Shown: positions 1 through 9,008 of the stretch, one piece after another | Layout: every line of letters starts with the position of its first letter | Numbering within the stretch: the first letter of the stretch is position 1 | Source: Acidobacteriota bacterium | Lineage (GTDB): Bacteria > Acidobacteriota > Blastocatellia > Pyrinomonadales > Pyrinomonadaceae | Length of the DNA stretch: 64,000 nt | Assembly: GCA_029781855.1 (NCBI GenBank) | Contig: JAKOVX010000048.1 | Coordinates: 62,001-126,000, forward strand | Direction: 5' to 3' | Translations under genes and position numbers: made by a program | Notes under the pieces: generated by a model | Told to the model about the DNA's origin: nothing | The model's input: only the letters and a program-made list of their open reading frames with translations | The model's database searches: none

Positions 1-1741
1 CTTTGACAATTATCGGCTCCAGAGTCCGTTCAAATACGTTGATGTCACCGGCCCCGACGAGTGAGCTTACGGCGTACGGTATTCCGACTAAACCGCCAAG
101 CGTCGAAAGTATCGCCAACACGATCAGCGGGACGGTCATCGACCACGGCGATTCGTGCGGCTTGAAATCGTGCGGCAGGTGATGATGCTCCTCTTCCTCG
201 TCATCGTCATCCGCAGTCAGCACCTCGGTCGACATATGTATCGGGGCTTCTTCTTCGTCGTCGTGTACGGCCGCGTCAGCGTGCCCGGCGTGCTCGCCCT
301 CGATCGCCTCGTGAAAACGCTCAGTGCCGTAGAATGTCATGACCATCAGCCGCGTCATGTAAACGGCGGTCAAAACGGCGGTCAACAGGCCGATGGCCCA
401 AAGAATGTAATTCGCATTTGCCGGCATGCCGGTCGCGGCAAATGTCCGATAAAGGATCTCGTCCTTCGAGAAAAATCCGGCCCATATCGGAATTCCGCAG
501 ATCGCCAGCCACGCGAGGCCCATCGTTACGTAGGTGATCGGCATGTATTTGCGAAGATTTCCCATCTTTCGCATGTCCTGCTCGTGATGCATCCCATGAA
601 TGACCGAGCCGGAGCCGAGGAACAGCAACGCCTTGAAAAATGCGTGCGTCATCACGTGAAAGATCGCCGCGATGAAAGCTCCGACGCCGCAGGAGAGGAA
701 CATGTAACCAAGCTGCGAGACCGTCGAATAGGCGAGCACCTTCTTGATATCGTTCTGAGCGAGGCCGATAGTGGCCGCAAACAACGCCGTAGCACAACCG
801 ATGACAGCTACGATGAACATCGCGGTCGGTGCATTCTGGTAAATGCCGTTGCAGCGGACGACCATATAAACGCCCGCAGTAACCATCGTCGCGGCGTGGA
901 TCAGGGCCGAAACCGGCGTCGGGCCGGCCATCGCGTCCGGCAGCCAGGTGAATAGCGGAATCTGTGCCGATTTGCCGGTAGCTCCGATGAACAGCAATAT
1001 CGCCGCCGACGTGATCCCGCCTGCGACCAAAGTGCCCCAACCAAACGTTTCGGTCGGCATCGCGGCGATCAGGTTCAATGCACTCGCGACGGGCGTTCCG
1101 TCTACCGTCTTGTCAAAGAACGATATCGAACCGGTCAGCGTAAATATCAGGAACACACCGATCAGCACGCCCCAGTCGCCGATGCGGTTCATCACGAACG
1201 CTTTCTTTGCGGCGGTGCGGGCTTCGTCCTTCTTCAGGTAAAAACCGATCAGCAGGTAAGAGCACAGCCCGACGCCTTCCCAACCGACGAACATCAGCAG
1301 GAAATTGTCCGCCAGCACCAGGGTGAGCATCGCGAACATGAACAGGTTCAGATATGCGAAAAAGCGGTAAAAGCCCTTATCGCCGTGCATGTAACCGGTC
1401 GCGAATATGTGGATCAGCAGCCCGACGAATGTGACAAAGCAGGCGTAGATCCCAGACAAACGGTCCATTCCGAGGCCAAAGTCCGCACGAAAGCTGCCAA
1501 CCTGTATCCACGTCCACAGGTGGTCGAGGATCGGCTTCCCCTCGGGTGCAAACAGAGCTCCCGGATTCGCCGTGCCGATGCCGAACGCGATCGCGAACGC
1601 TACGATGCACGAGATCGCGACTGCCCCACAGGCGACCAGCCCGCTGAACATCTCATTCTTCAGCCGTCCGCCGATCAGCCAGTTGATCACGGCCCCCGCC
1701 AGCGGGGCAAAAATTATTAGACTTAAAAGGTTGTTCTCCAT
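1..1741 (-). CDS. nuoL: NADH-quinone oxidoreductase subunit L, partial (C-terminus beyond window edge)
   Basis: Proton-pumping antiporter-like membrane subunit of respiratory complex I. I read it directly from the minus strand: it begins MENNLLSLIIFAPLAGA at an ATG at 1741 and stays open to base 1. The hallmark segment VGWEGVGLCSYLLIGFYLKK follows a run of hydrophobic helices, as in NuoL/ND5. Near the complement of 155-330 there is a His/Glu/Asp-rich cytoplasmic loop (DDDDEEEEHHHLPHDFKPHE) before the helix pair starting SPWSMTVPL, which is typical of the loop before the last NuoL helices. The stop codon is not in the window. It lies 15 bp downstream of a secreted-protein gene that separates it from nuoK. 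nuoM and nuoN are expected further left but cannot be seen. Confidence 0.95.
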   Translation of the reverse strand, partial: MENNLLSLIIFAPLAGAVINWLIGGRLKNEMFSGLVACGAVAISCIVAFAIAFGIGTANPGALFAPEGKPILDHLWTWIQVGSFRADFGLGMDRLSGIYACFVTFVGLLIHIFATGYMHGDKGFYRFFAYLNLFMFAMLTLVLADNFLLMFVGWEGVGLCSYLLIGFYLKKDEARTAAKKAFVMNRIGDWGVLIGVFLIFTLTGSISFFDKTVDGTPVASALNLIAAMPTETFGWGTLVAGGITSAAILLFIGATGKSAQIPLFTWLPDAMAGPTPVSALIHAATMVTAGVYMVVRCNGIYQNAPTAMFIVAVIGCATALFAATIGLAQNDIKKVLAYSTVSQLGYMFLSCGVGAFIAAIFHVMTHAFFKALLFLGSGSVIHGMHHEQDMRKMGNLRKYMPITYVTMGLAWLAICGIPIWAGFFSKDEILYRTFAATGMPANANYILWAIGLLTAVLTAVYMTRLMVMTFYGTERFHEAIEGEHAGHADAAVHDDEEEAPIHMSTEVLTADDDDEEEEHHHLPHDFKPHESPWSMTVPLIVLAILSTLGGLVGIPYAVSSLVGAGDINVFERTLEPIIVK

Positions 1742-1756
1742 CAAAGTTAAATGCGA

Positions 1757-2407
1757 TCAATTCTCTAAATAGCCGGGATACTCACGCTTCAGAAACTTCT
1801 CGAGAGCATCCTGAAACGAGGCCTTTTCATCCGGCATCGTATCGGGCAAAAATTTAATGTCGCTTGGCACCGTTCCATCAAACTTGGCCAGTCTCATGCC
1901 ATCCCTGTTCTTATTAAAGTCGATCAGCAGTTCTCCTTTTTGGAACCTAAGATGGATCGGGATCAAATACAATGCATCCACTCGGTATTGCCCGAACGTC
2001 TTCACATTTTGAGATGCCGTGTCGGTGCTTCGTATTTTGATCACCTTCAGGTTCTTTAGGTCAAAATCCTTGCCTCCCGCACGCACGTATGCCCTTTTGA
2101 GCGGCAATTCATCCGGATCCTGCGAGAGAGCGGATATCAAAAGGACGGCGTAGCCGTTCATTTTGACCGCCTCTTCCACGTCCTTCGGATATCCTATGTC
2201 ATAGAACGAAATTCTCGGGATCGGAGCGTATTCTTTATACTTCTCGGCCGCATCGGCGATCAGGCGATTCATATATGAATTGTCGACCGGATCGCGATGC
2301 CATTGTGGGTCGGACATGGCGGAAACGGTCGCCTGGCCCGACGCCGAGATCACAGCAAACAAAACGAGTGCGAAAAGGACCGCAAAAGATCTGTGAATCA
2401 TTTTCAT
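1757..2407 (-). CDS. Hypothetical secreted protein in the nuo cluster
   Basis: A 216-residue protein that I cannot assign to a family. It begins MKMIHRSFAVLFALVLFAVISASGQ, a clear signal peptide with likely cleavage after ISASGQA, so it should be exported. The mature part is soluble and rich in charged residues, with no further membrane helix and no cysteine pattern. It sits between a GNAT gene and nuoL, 126 bp after the GNAT stop and only 15 bp before nuoL, so it is probably co-transcribed with complex I. A role in complex I is not shown by the sequence; it may be a passenger gene. Confidence 0.75.
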   Translation of the reverse strand: MKMIHRSFAVLFALVLFAVISASGQATVSAMSDPQWHRDPVDNSYMNRLIADAAEKYKEYAPIPRISFYDIGYPKDVEEAVKMNGYAVLLISALSQDPDELPLKRAYVRAGGKDFDLKNLKVIKIRSTDTASQNVKTFGQYRVDALYLIPIHLRFQKGELLIDFNKNRDGMRLAKFDGTVPSDIKFLPDTMPDEKASFQDALEKFLKREYPGYLEN

Positions 2408-2533
2408 ATCCCGTACATCAGCTAAAAACTTATGTCTTCGTCATCGTCGATCGAAATATCGTGTTAGACCTTAAGCGACCAACTGAGTAAAGTTCCCGGT
2501 TCGGCGTTTAGCATTACCAGTCCAAACTCAAGA

Positions 2534-3004
2534 TCATACCTTCAACATCATCTCGAACATCGTCGTTCGAAACCCCGCGAGTTCAAAGAATTCCTGTCCG
2601 ACCGCGTTCTTTGCTGCAACGTGCAGCACCATTTTGTCCGCACCGAGCTCCTTTGATGCGGTGACGCAAGCTTCCATCAGGGCCTTGCCGGCGCCGATCC
2701 CGCGGTCGGCCTCATCGAGATAAATATCGTGAAGCCACGCAACGGATTCGAGCAGTTCGGCGTAATTCCGCTCCTCGTACTGCAGATAAGCGTAGCCGAC
2801 AGGCCGGCCCTCATTTTCAACTATCAATATCGCGGTGTTTCCTGCATCGATACAGCCGCCGTAAAACCATTTCGCCCCTTCAATATCGCCAAGGTCCGCA
2901 AACCTCTCCGGATCGTATTCTCTGTGCTGAGCGAACAGTAACAGGGCGTATTCGGCGATCTTCTCAGTGTCTTCCGGCCTCGCCCGGCGGACCGTGATCG
3001 CCAT
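2534..3004 (-). CDS. GNAT family N-acetyltransferase
   Basis: A 156-residue single-domain acetyltransferase. It opens ITVRRARPEDTEKIAEYA, the usual beta1-alpha1 of GNAT enzymes. The acetyl-CoA pyrophosphate loop appears as DEADRGIGAGKALMEA (R/Q-x-x-G-x-G/A type) after the beta4 segment VAWLHDIYLDE, and the C-terminal AKNAVGQEFFELAGF matches the N-x-x-A-x-x-F/Y-x-x-x-G-F motif. The substrate is unknown. Its ATG is 4 bp after the nuoK stop, so it is very probably translated from the nuo transcript, between nuoK and nuoL. Family confidence is high and function is open. Confidence 0.9.
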   Translation of the reverse strand: MAITVRRARPEDTEKIAEYALLLFAQHREYDPERFADLGDIEGAKWFYGGCIDAGNTAILIVENEGRPVGYAYLQYEERNYAELLESVAWLHDIYLDEADRGIGAGKALMEACVTASKELGADKMVLHVAAKNAVGQEFFELAGFRTTMFEMMLKV

Positions 3005-3008
3005 TTCG

Positions 3009-3314
3009 CTAATTCCTCATCAAGCTCGCGTCATCGACGTCCACCGATTCCTTGTTGCGGAAGAACGCGATAATGATGCCCAGGCCGACGGCGGCTTCCG
3101 CGGCGGCGACAGACATCACCATGAACACGAAAAGCTGTCCGGTCACATCGCCGTAATAACGGGCAAACGCGACAAACGTCAGGTTCACGGCGTTGAGCAT
3201 CAACTCGATGCACATGAACATCCCGATAGCGTTGCGCTTGAACGTGACGCCGACCGCTCCGATGGTGAACAATATTCCTGATAGTGCCAGATAGCTGGCC
3301 AAGCTTGGTTCCAT
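3009..3314 (-). CDS. nuoK: NADH-quinone oxidoreductase subunit K
   Basis: Small 101-residue, three-helix membrane subunit of complex I. The family signature is present: [27 protein letters not shown], with the conserved membrane glutamates (E of CIELML and E of [11 protein letters not shown]) that take part in proton translocation. The length matches NuoK (about 100 residues). It starts 7 bp after nuoJ and is followed 4 bp later by a GNAT gene instead of nuoL, which is unusual for the operon. Confidence 0.97.
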   Translation of the reverse strand: MEPSLASYLALSGILFTIGAVGVTFKRNAIGMFMCIELMLNAVNLTFVAFARYYGDVTGQLFVFMVMSVAAAEAAVGLGIIIAFFRNKESVDVDDASLMRN

Positions 3315-3321
3315 GTTCGTA

Positions 3322-3891
3322 TTAATTCAGCATGCCCTCTTCCAGGCGTTCGTCCTCTAGTTCGTTTTCGACGACCAGTTCCAGTTGCGGCTGGTTCAAT
3401 CGTCTTACAAGGATCACTGCTCCGATGATCGCCATCAGGAGCATAATTCCCACGATCTCGACCGGCAGGAGATATTCTGTATACATTCCCTGCCCGATGC
3501 TTAGTGTCTTGCCAGCCGTTTTTGTTTGTTCTATCGCGACGTTTGGCACACGCATCACCGCCGAGTAGATGTAAAACGTCTGCCCGAGCAGCAGCACTCC
3601 GAGCCCGATACCCATCACATACAGATATTTCAGGCGGTTGCGGCCGGGTTCGTCGTCGAAATTGAGCAGCATGATCACAAATACGACGAGCACCATAATG
3701 GCCCCGGCGTAGATCAGCACCTGCACGGCGGCGATGAACGGCGCCGCCAGCGTCACGTAAATGCCCGATAGCGACAAGAAAACCCCGACCAGCGAGATCG
3801 CACTGTAGAGCGGGTTTCGCTGATAGACCGTCGAAACGGCACACGCGATCGCGATCCCTGCAAAAATAAAGAAAAGCACTGTCGTAGCCAT
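3322..3891 (-). CDS. nuoJ: NADH-quinone oxidoreductase subunit J
   Basis: Membrane subunit of complex I, 189 residues with five predicted helices. It starts [19 protein letters not shown] and has the family motif [11 protein letters not shown] followed by [28 protein letters not shown], the pi-bulge helix region of NuoJ/ND6. The C-terminal tail ([16 protein letters not shown]) is acidic and soluble. It follows nuoH by 12 bp and precedes nuoK by 7 bp. The ferredoxin-like nuoI, usually found between nuoH and nuoJ, is not here. Confidence 0.97.
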   Translation of the reverse strand: MATTVLFFIFAGIAIACAVSTVYQRNPLYSAISLVGVFLSLSGIYVTLAAPFIAAVQVLIYAGAIMVLVVFVIMLLNFDDEPGRNRLKYLYVMGIGLGVLLLGQTFYIYSAVMRVPNVAIEQTKTAGKTLSIGQGMYTEYLLPVEIVGIMLLMAIIGAVILVRRLNQPQLELVVENELEDERLEEGMLN

Positions 3892-3903
3892 AACCTAATT
3901 ACG

Positions 3904-4992
3904 TCACCGATTTAAGAAAAACACCACAATGATCGTCAAAAGCACGTTTCCGAGAGCCACCGGCAGCAGGAATTTCCATCCGAAATTCATCAGCTGGTCA
4001 AACCGAAAGCGAGGCAGCGTCCCGCGGACCCAAATGTACAGGAACAGGAACGCACAGATCTTCGCGACAAATCCGACCATGCTCGCGACCGCGTACGGGA
4101 TCGATCCCGGCTCAAAAATATGCCCCAGGCCCGGGATGTACCATCCGCCAAGGAATAGCACCGTGCACATTACCGAAACGGTGAACATGTTCACGTATTC
4201 GGCCATGAAGAACAGGGCGAATTTCAACGCCGAGTATTCGGTGTGAAATCCGGCGACAAGCTCCGTTTCCGCCTCCGGCAGGTCGAACGGCACGCGGTTC
4301 GTCTCGGCAAACGCCGAGATCAGGAACACGAAAAAGCCTATGACCTGCGGGATGATGAACCATTTGAAGGGCGAGCGGATCTGGGCAAAGATGATGCCGT
4401 TCAGATCGAGTGTTCCGGCCAGCATCACGACGCCAATGACCGATGCTCCCATCGCAAGTTCATACGAGATCATCTGTGCCGATGAACGGAGTCCACCCAT
4501 CAGGCTGTACTTGCTGTTCGACGACCAGCCCGCGAGGGCGATGCCGTAAACGCCGACTGACGTGATCCCGAGTACGAAGAGAACACCGACATCGATCTGT
4601 CCGATCGTCAGAGGCAGCACGTGATAGCCCTCGCCGAGTCCCCACGGCAGAAAGCTCCAATCCACCGTCGTGATCGCCGGCCCGAACGGATAAACGACCA
4701 TCGGCATCAGGGCACACGTCAACGCCACCAGCGGAGCGAGAAAATAGACGACCTTGGTCGATTTGTCGGGCGTCAGGTCTTCTTTAAAAATGAATTTCAG
4801 CAGGTCCGCGAACGGCTGAAAGAGGCCCCACGGCCCGGCGCGATTTGGACCGATGCGGCCCTGTATCCACCCAAGCACTTTGCGTTCGGCGAGCACCGTA
4901 TACGCGACGATCATCATCACTCCGCCAAACGCGGCACCAATGCCGACTGCGACGACGATGAAGGGAAATGCAGTTTTTAAGACAGATTCCAT
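3904..4992 (-). CDS. nuoH: NADH-quinone oxidoreductase subunit H
   Basis: Membrane subunit of complex I that forms part of the quinone chamber, 362 residues, about eight helices. Signatures seen: ERKVLGWIQGRIGPNRAGP near the N-terminus, and the long loop FAETNRVPFDLPEAETELVAGF, conserved in NuoH/ND1, followed by ALFFMAEYVNMF. The C-terminus carries RFRFDQLMNFGWKFLLP. It starts 9 bp after nuoG. Length and all key motifs are normal for the family. Confidence 0.98.
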   Translation of the reverse strand: MESVLKTAFPFIVVAVGIGAAFGGVMMIVAYTVLAERKVLGWIQGRIGPNRAGPWGLFQPFADLLKFIFKEDLTPDKSTKVVYFLAPLVALTCALMPMVVYPFGPAITTVDWSFLPWGLGEGYHVLPLTIGQIDVGVLFVLGITSVGVYGIALAGWSSNSKYSLMGGLRSSAQMISYELAMGASVIGVVMLAGTLDLNGIIFAQIRSPFKWFIIPQVIGFFVFLISAFAETNRVPFDLPEAETELVAGFHTEYSALKFALFFMAEYVNMFTVSVMCTVLFLGGWYIPGLGHIFEPGSIPYAVASMVGFVAKICAFLFLYIWVRGTLPRFRFDQLMNFGWKFLLPVALGNVLLTIIVVFFLNR

Positions 4993-5001
4993 AACAGAAA
5001 A

Positions 5002-7278
5002 CTATTTACCCGGAGCCATCCGGTCGGATACCCCGACCGCCGCGGCCTCCGCTCTTCCTTCTTCGGTCGGCATCCCATCGAGGCCGAATTGAGCCAACGG
5101 CGATAGCAGCAAATTCTCCGGCTTCGGATTTCCGTGAGCCAATAAATGAAACTGGGCCGTTTTACTTGTCATCGTCGTCAGACGATGCAGCTTGTGCCCG
5201 ACCTTAGGCACAGCCGTTATCTTTTCGGCGTCGTCGCTGAGTGCATCGACGGCCTTCCTCAAGGCGTCGATCTTGATGCCGAGATCCTTTGGCTCGATTA
5301 TGGCGTAATTCGCCTGGACCGGATTCGACTCGTCCTTGAGTGCCGGATAACGTAGGCCTTCGTATGCCGGAACGAAGTCTGCGAGAGCCTTGAAAACGTT
5401 CGACGCCGACTGCGCGTAGCCGAAATCCGTACCCATTTCCTTGGCGATCAGCGAGGTGATCATCCAATCGGGCTTCGAGCGATGAAGCGGATCGATCGCC
5501 TTCCGGACACGCTGGACGTTGCCTGCGTTGTTCGTGAATGTGCCGTCCGCCTCGGCGAAGCTCGATGCCGGAAATACGACATCGGCATAGTCGGACGTCT
5601 CGGTCAGGAACAGTTCCTGCACCGCGACAAAATCTTTGCCCTCGAGCACACCGGCCTCTTGCAGGCTGCCGCCGATCAGCAACACCTTGGAATTCTTGAT
5701 CACCTCGTCGACAGTTTTTCGTCCGGTGCTGACATCGTGGGCGCCGACTGAGTTGTTATATTTCGCCAGCGGGTGCAGAGTAACGCGACGACCTTCGGCT
5801 GCAAATGAACTTGCCGAAGCCGCGATCACCGCCTGAGCCTCGGCCGAGACGTCCATCCCAAACATTATGATCAGTTCGCCGGTCGTATCATTGATCGTCT
5901 TTCGGACCGCTTCGATCTCCGAGGGGTCGATGCCCATTTTCGCTGCGGCGGCCTTATCGCTCTTCGTGTCGGCAAGCGCAAGCGCGAACGCGTCGGCCGA
6001 GCCGGCATTGACGTGGATGAACTGTGTCGCCCTGCGCGAAAGGTTTATCGCTGTATCGTTGACGCAAATGAATTTCGCACCGCCGTTGCGGACTGCCTGA
6101 CGGATCTGTTTCGCCGTGTAGCTCTGTTCCTCTTCGGGTTCACCGCCGATCAGCAGGATAGTTCCGGCGTAGCGGATATCGTGGTGCGTACACAGCGGCA
6201 CGCTGAGATTATCGAATACAGCGGTCAGGTCGTGCGGATCCGAAACAGCATAATTCTCGGTCCCTAGCACCTCGGATGCGAACCTCCGAAGCGTGAACAC
6301 AGATTCATTGCTCAGCCGCGGACTGGCGATGACGCCGGCCGATTTGCCGGCCTCTTTGAGCTTCTCCGCCGCAAAAGCAACCGCCGCGTCCCACGTTGCC
6401 GGGATCAGCTTGCCACCCTTCGAGTATCGGATCATCGGCGTTTTGATGCGGTCGGCGTGGTTGATGAAACCGTGTGCGAAACGGGCCTTGACGTCGAGAA
6501 ATTCGCCGTTCAGGCCGTTCACGTAGCGGTCGCGGGCCACAATTCTGTGAATTTCGCCGGCGCGCGAACCGATACTGATCTGCATCCCATCCGAGCCGTA
6601 AACGTCGGTCGAAACCGTTTGGTCAAGTTCCCACGGCCGCGTCTCGTGGCGATAAACGCCGTCCAGCAGCGTGCCCGTTGGGCAAACCTCGATGCAGTTG
6701 CCGCATTGCGAACAATTGAGCCAGCCGCCGTATGTGCCGATCACCGTATTGACGCCGCGGTTACCGGCCTCGATCGCGTCCTCGCCCATCCACTCGTCGC
6801 AGACACGGGTGCAGCGTTTGCAAAGGATGCACCGCTGCGGGTCGTTCGCGACGATCGGCGAGAGATATTTCTCAGGCTCGGCGTTCTTCTTTTCGGAGAA
6901 CCGCTGCTCGACATCGCCCCAGTCGAATATCACTTCCTGTAGCTCGCATTCGCCGCCGCGGTCGCATACCGGACAATCCAGCGGATGGTTCGTAAGCAGG
7001 AATTCGCCCATTGCCCGCTGGGCCTTTTCGACCTCTTCGCTCTGCGTGGTGACAACCATTCCATCGGTACAGTTGATGGTGCACGACGTCTGCAGCTTTG
7101 GCATTTTGTCGATGCGCACGAGGCACATGCGGCACGAGGCCTGCAGGGCGAGATCCTTGTAATAGCAGAAAGACGGAATGCCGAATCCTTTTTCACGGCA
7201 TACGTCGATAAGGCGGGCGCCTTTGTCGACCTCGAATTCCTGCTCGTTGATCGTTACTTTTATCAGTTCTGTTGACAT
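5002..7278 (-). CDS. nuoG: NADH-quinone oxidoreductase subunit G
   Basis: Peripheral-arm subunit of complex I carrying the N1b, N4 and N5 iron-sulfur clusters. N-terminal 2Fe-2S ferredoxin domain: CYYKDLALQASCRMCLV and a further Cys in LQTSC. His-Cys3 cluster: HPLDCPVCDRGGEC. A 4Fe-4S pair follows: CILCKRC..C and CSQCGNCIEVCP. The rest is a molybdopterin-oxidoreductase-like fold. The segment after TRPWELDQT lacks the extra Cys4 (N7) site found in E. coli NuoG. I chose the ATG at 7278 over a TTG one codon upstream. It is preceded by a 157-bp gap and followed 9 bp later by nuoH. Confidence 0.97.
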   Translation of the reverse strand: MSTELIKVTINEQEFEVDKGARLIDVCREKGFGIPSFCYYKDLALQASCRMCLVRIDKMPKLQTSCTINCTDGMVVTTQSEEVEKAQRAMGEFLLTNHPLDCPVCDRGGECELQEVIFDWGDVEQRFSEKKNAEPEKYLSPIVANDPQRCILCKRCTRVCDEWMGEDAIEAGNRGVNTVIGTYGGWLNCSQCGNCIEVCPTGTLLDGVYRHETRPWELDQTVSTDVYGSDGMQISIGSRAGEIHRIVARDRYVNGLNGEFLDVKARFAHGFINHADRIKTPMIRYSKGGKLIPATWDAAVAFAAEKLKEAGKSAGVIASPRLSNESVFTLRRFASEVLGTENYAVSDPHDLTAVFDNLSVPLCTHHDIRYAGTILLIGGEPEEEQSYTAKQIRQAVRNGGAKFICVNDTAINLSRRATQFIHVNAGSADAFALALADTKSDKAAAAKMGIDPSEIEAVRKTINDTTGELIIMFGMDVSAEAQAVIAASASSFAAEGRRVTLHPLAKYNNSVGAHDVSTGRKTVDEVIKNSKVLLIGGSLQEAGVLEGKDFVAVQELFLTETSDYADVVFPASSFAEADGTFTNNAGNVQRVRKAIDPLHRSKPDWMITSLIAKEMGTDFGYAQSASNVFKALADFVPAYEGLRYPALKDESNPVQANYAIIEPKDLGIKIDALRKAVDALSDDAEKITAVPKVGHKLHRLTTMTSKTAQFHLLAHGNPKPENLLLSPLAQFGLDGMPTEEGRAEAAAVGVSDRMAPGK

Positions 7279-7281
7279 CAA

Positions 7282-7438
7282 ACTATATGTTTCGAAGATC
7301 AGTTGGTCTGCGAATGCCTCGGTTCTGCCGCTTTTGCCTCAGCTTTATCGCGGATCGCGTTTCCCGCCGGGCGCTGATGCTCACTGTGTCTGCCGCTTTC
7401 GAGAGATCCACTTAATTTCACAGGTCCCGAGCGTCGAG
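7282..7438. other. Intergenic gap before nuoG
   Basis: The widest internal gap of the nuo cluster (157 bp). I see no further gene, no clear hairpin and no convincing promoter hexamers here. It may still hold an internal promoter for nuoG-L, since the small gene and the lipase upstream separate nuoG from nuoF. Confidence 0.3.
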
Positions 7439-7576
7439 CTATTTTCCTTTCTTTGCCTTTACTTCCTTGGCGGCCGGGGCCGCAGGTTTCGTCGCCGACT
7501 TATGCTTCGGACGGGTTTTCCCGTGCGTTCCGGCAGCAATCTTTCCACGTTTCGATCGTTGATCACCTTTTCCCAT
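7439..7576 (-). CDS. THX-like small basic ribosomal protein
   Basis: A very short gene of 45 codons read from the minus strand. It starts MGKGDQRSKRGKIAAGTHGK and continues with TRPKHKSATKP and a Lys/Ala-rich tail ending KAKKGK. The N-terminal pattern M-G-K-G-D-x-R-[ST]-x-R-G-K-I-x-x-G-T-x-G-K is that of the bacterial 30S protein THX (bTHX), which binds at the top of the 30S head. The protein is highly basic, which fits rRNA binding. It lies between nuoG and the lipase gene, 67 bp after the latter. The assignment rests on the N-terminal pattern only; the Ala/Lys tail is longer than in Thermus THX. Confidence 0.75.
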   Translation of the reverse strand: MGKGDQRSKRGKIAAGTHGKTRPKHKSATKPAAPAAKEVKAKKGK

Positions 7577-7643
7577 AATTCAATTCTCCAAAATAATACT
7601 CTTAAAAGTCCTGTTCGTTATTGTGTCGCATCGCTTCGGGCCC

Positions 7644-8999
7644 CTAGCGGGCCGCAGTGCCAAAGATCGACAGGATCTTCGCCTGGACTTCGGCGTTCGC
7701 CGGCAGCTTTCTGTGCTCTTCGCAGACCGACGTTGTCGAACTCGGTTTGAGGACCGACCCTCCGTCAAGCTTCGACTCGGTTTCCGCCGTCAAGGAGCGA
7801 TTCGTGACGACGCCGTCACCTGGGCCGTACATCAGCTTCTTAAGCTCGTCGGAAGTAACCTTTTCACCTCCGCTTCCGGTAAAACCGTCGGCTTTGAAAA
7901 GTGTCCGCCATTCGTCTCGTTTTCGGTCGCGGACGAGAACAATAGAGTCAAGCGAGTCTTTACATTCGCTGCCGATAAGATTGATCTCAACTCCGTTGCT
8001 CTTCGACCCTGCCGCGAGGGCCTCCTGCAAGCGTTTTGCCCTGTCGAGTGCGGCGGCAAAGAACAATTTCGCCGCTTTTCGCTCCGCAGACGTAAAATTT
8101 TTCGCAAATCCCTTATCGTCGATCGCGTTCCAGCCGTACTTGGTCCATTCGCGAGGATCGTACAGATCGATCGCGACCGGTTCGAAATTCTCATCCATCA
8201 CCCGGAAGGTGCCCGGAGCCGGCAGCAGTTGATAGGCGGCCGGGATCGTGAACAGGTCAAATTTCGACAGATACTGTACCCACGGCAAACTAAAATTAAA
8301 TCCCGTCACCGAATAGCCGTGAACCATCGTATCCAGGGCCTCTAACGAACCCTCGTTCGGCGTTCCCAAGAGTATCAGTTTGTCAAAGAACTTTGCCCCT
8401 GCCCACGTTGGCGTGGGTTTTCGCGAGCCGGCTGGCAGATCAGCATCGCCGTACATCGCGGCGTATCGGGCGATGATCCCGCCCATCGAATGGGCGATCA
8501 CATTGAACTTCAACGACGGCTTTTTCAGCTTCAGCCGAAGCTCGCGGATCTTGTGAACGAGCAGCTTGGCGTTTGCTACGTTGTCCAGGCGCCAGTCATA
8601 TGCAAACACATATATCGCGGCCTCGCTACCCGCGGCGGTGGGCTTAAGCCAGCTTTCCTCGTGGTAGCCGCCGTTCTTTTCGAGGGACTCGATGAGCCCG
8701 TTGTAAACGTCGATCCGCGGAAAAATGCCGAACTTCACGCTTCGCAAAATGTCGCCGGGCACAAGGTGGTCCCTTGCACGCAGCGGGTTCGCAACTATCG
8801 GCAGCCGCAGATCATCGTCCTTGGAGCGCGAAGCCTTAAGCCAGACAACCTCACCGGTTTTGCTGTTTATCAGTTCCGAACCGGTCACGCCCGGAATGAT
8901 TATGACCGGCACCCGCTCCTGTGCGGCGACTGACAGGGCGACAGCGCCCAGCAGTGCAATTGTGGCCGCCAGAAGGCATGTCCGGGTCAATATTCGCAC
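7644..8999 (-). CDS. LCAT-like alpha/beta-hydrolase (putative secreted lipase/acyltransferase)
   Basis: A 451-residue exported hydrolase. It begins (GTG at 8999) MRILTRTCLLAATIALLGAVALSVAAQ, a signal peptide with a probable cut after VAAQ. The family start of lecithin:cholesterol acyltransferase-like enzymes follows: VPVIIIPGVTGSELINS. The nucleophile elbow is VIAHSMGGIIARYAA (G/A-x-S-x-G with Ser). The late segment KLMYGPGDGVVTNRSLTAE supplies a candidate acidic residue, and CEEHRKLPAN near the end supplies the candidate catalytic His. It is inserted between nuoF (9 bp upstream) and the THX-like gene, so it is probably co-transcribed with complex I although no functional link is known. The substrate is unknown. 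Confidence 0.85.
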   Translation of the reverse strand: MRILTRTCLLAATIALLGAVALSVAAQERVPVIIIPGVTGSELINSKTGEVVWLKASRSKDDDLRLPIVANPLRARDHLVPGDILRSVKFGIFPRIDVYNGLIESLEKNGGYHEESWLKPTAAGSEAAIYVFAYDWRLDNVANAKLLVHKIRELRLKLKKPSLKFNVIAHSMGGIIARYAAMYGDADLPAGSRKPTPTWAGAKFFDKLILLGTPNEGSLEALDTMVHGYSVTGFNFSLPWVQYLSKFDLFTIPAAYQLLPAPGTFRVMDENFEPVAIDLYDPREWTKYGWNAIDDKGFAKNFTSAERKAAKLFFAAALDRAKRLQEALAAGSKSNGVEINLIGSECKDSLDSIVLVRDRKRDEWRTLFKADGFTGSGGEKVTSDELKKLMYGPGDGVVTNRSLTAETESKLDGGSVLKPSSTTSVCEEHRKLPANAEVQAKILSIFGTAAR

Positions 9000-9008
9000 C
9001 GTTTTCGA

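Noticed and set aside
321..1040. Minus-strand open frame of 239 codons at the left edge
   Set aside because: It is another frame of nuoL; the true product reads in the frame starting at 1741.
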